Below are positions 11,988 to 12,110 of a stretch of 12,110 nucleotides of DNA, piece after piece (position 1 is the first letter of the stretch; each line of letters begins with the position of its first letter). The stretch covers positions 1-12,110 of the forward strand of contig JAFVAA010000120.1 of assembly GCA_017476305.1 (NCBI GenBank). Reading direction: 5' to 3'. The notes beneath the pieces were generated by a model, which saw only the letters and a program-made list of their open reading frames with translations, was not told where the DNA came from and did not search any database. The DNA is from Lachnospiraceae bacterium (GTDB taxonomy: Bacteria; Bacillota; Clostridia; Lachnospirales; Lachnospiraceae). A program made the translations under genes and the position numbers.

Positions 11988-12110
11988 ATCGTGCGGAGGA
12001 AAAAAGATACAGCCACACAGGAGGCGGCAGTCTGGAAAGTCCGGATTCCTTTGCTGCATCCGGGGGACAGACGGATTTATGGGATTTGTCCGGTATTCCG
12101 GATGAGATCA
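11988..12110. other. Right edge, no recognisable gene
   Basis: The last 120 bases show no frame that continues the GH3 sequence. One frame stays open from the GH3 end to the edge (starting VNRAEEKRYSHTGGG), but I see no family likeness, start or ribosome binding site. It may be the interior of another decayed or rearranged gene. Confidence 0.4.

Noticed and set aside
1..12110. CRISPR arrays, tRNA or rRNA genes
   Set aside because: No regularly spaced direct repeats and no cloverleaf or ribosomal RNA signature were seen on either strand.

Overview
The window looks like an accessory stretch of a low-to-moderate GC Gram-positive genome, most likely a gut Lachnospiraceae or related Clostridia. 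The grounds are strong AGGAGG-type ribosome binding sites, sigma-A promoters, a sigma factor with a membrane partner of the type common in that family, a BMP-type binding protein next to a hybrid kinase, and an inverted-domain-order GH3 enzyme. Placement rests on family resemblance recalled from reading; no database was searched.

Layout. 1-265: probable tail of an upstream gene and a promoter. 272-1863: a two-gene unit resembling the Septu defence pair, with an intact AAA/ABC-type ATPase (PtuA-like) overlapping a broken HNH nuclease (PtuB-like) that has lost the first half of its HNH fold and is frameshifted at an A7 run. 1951-2100: a possible 49-residue basic peptide. 2135-4498: a sigma-70 family gene killed by two in-frame stops, a 130-base array of four hairpins beginning on its stop codon, then an intact single-pass membrane protein that is its usual neighbour. 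4507-8507: an apparently intact operon of a membrane-anchored BMP/PnrA-type sugar- or nucleoside-binding protein overlapping a 937-residue hybrid histidine kinase (HisKA-HATPase-REC-HPt). This is the best preserved unit in the window.

8516-12110 is largely a graveyard: a frameshifted nuclease/transposase-like gene on the minus strand, a 36-codon stub of an IS1182-type transposase between two outward-facing promoters, an antitoxin with a stop codon followed by a frameshifted PIN-domain toxin, and a bacterial RNA-repair pair in which the N-terminal part of Hen1 (with an internal deletion) has been joined by a second deletion to the C-terminal end of Pnkp. It ends with a GH3 glycosidase missing its middle and its catalytic barrel, yet sitting behind a perfect consensus promoter.

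The working genes are therefore probably the ATPase (without a competent nuclease), the membrane protein (without its sigma factor) and the BMP/kinase sensory operon (without a DNA-binding regulator in this window). The most striking general pattern is repeated internal deletion that keeps the ends of genes and removes the middle, seen in ptuB, hen1, hen1-pnkp and GH3.
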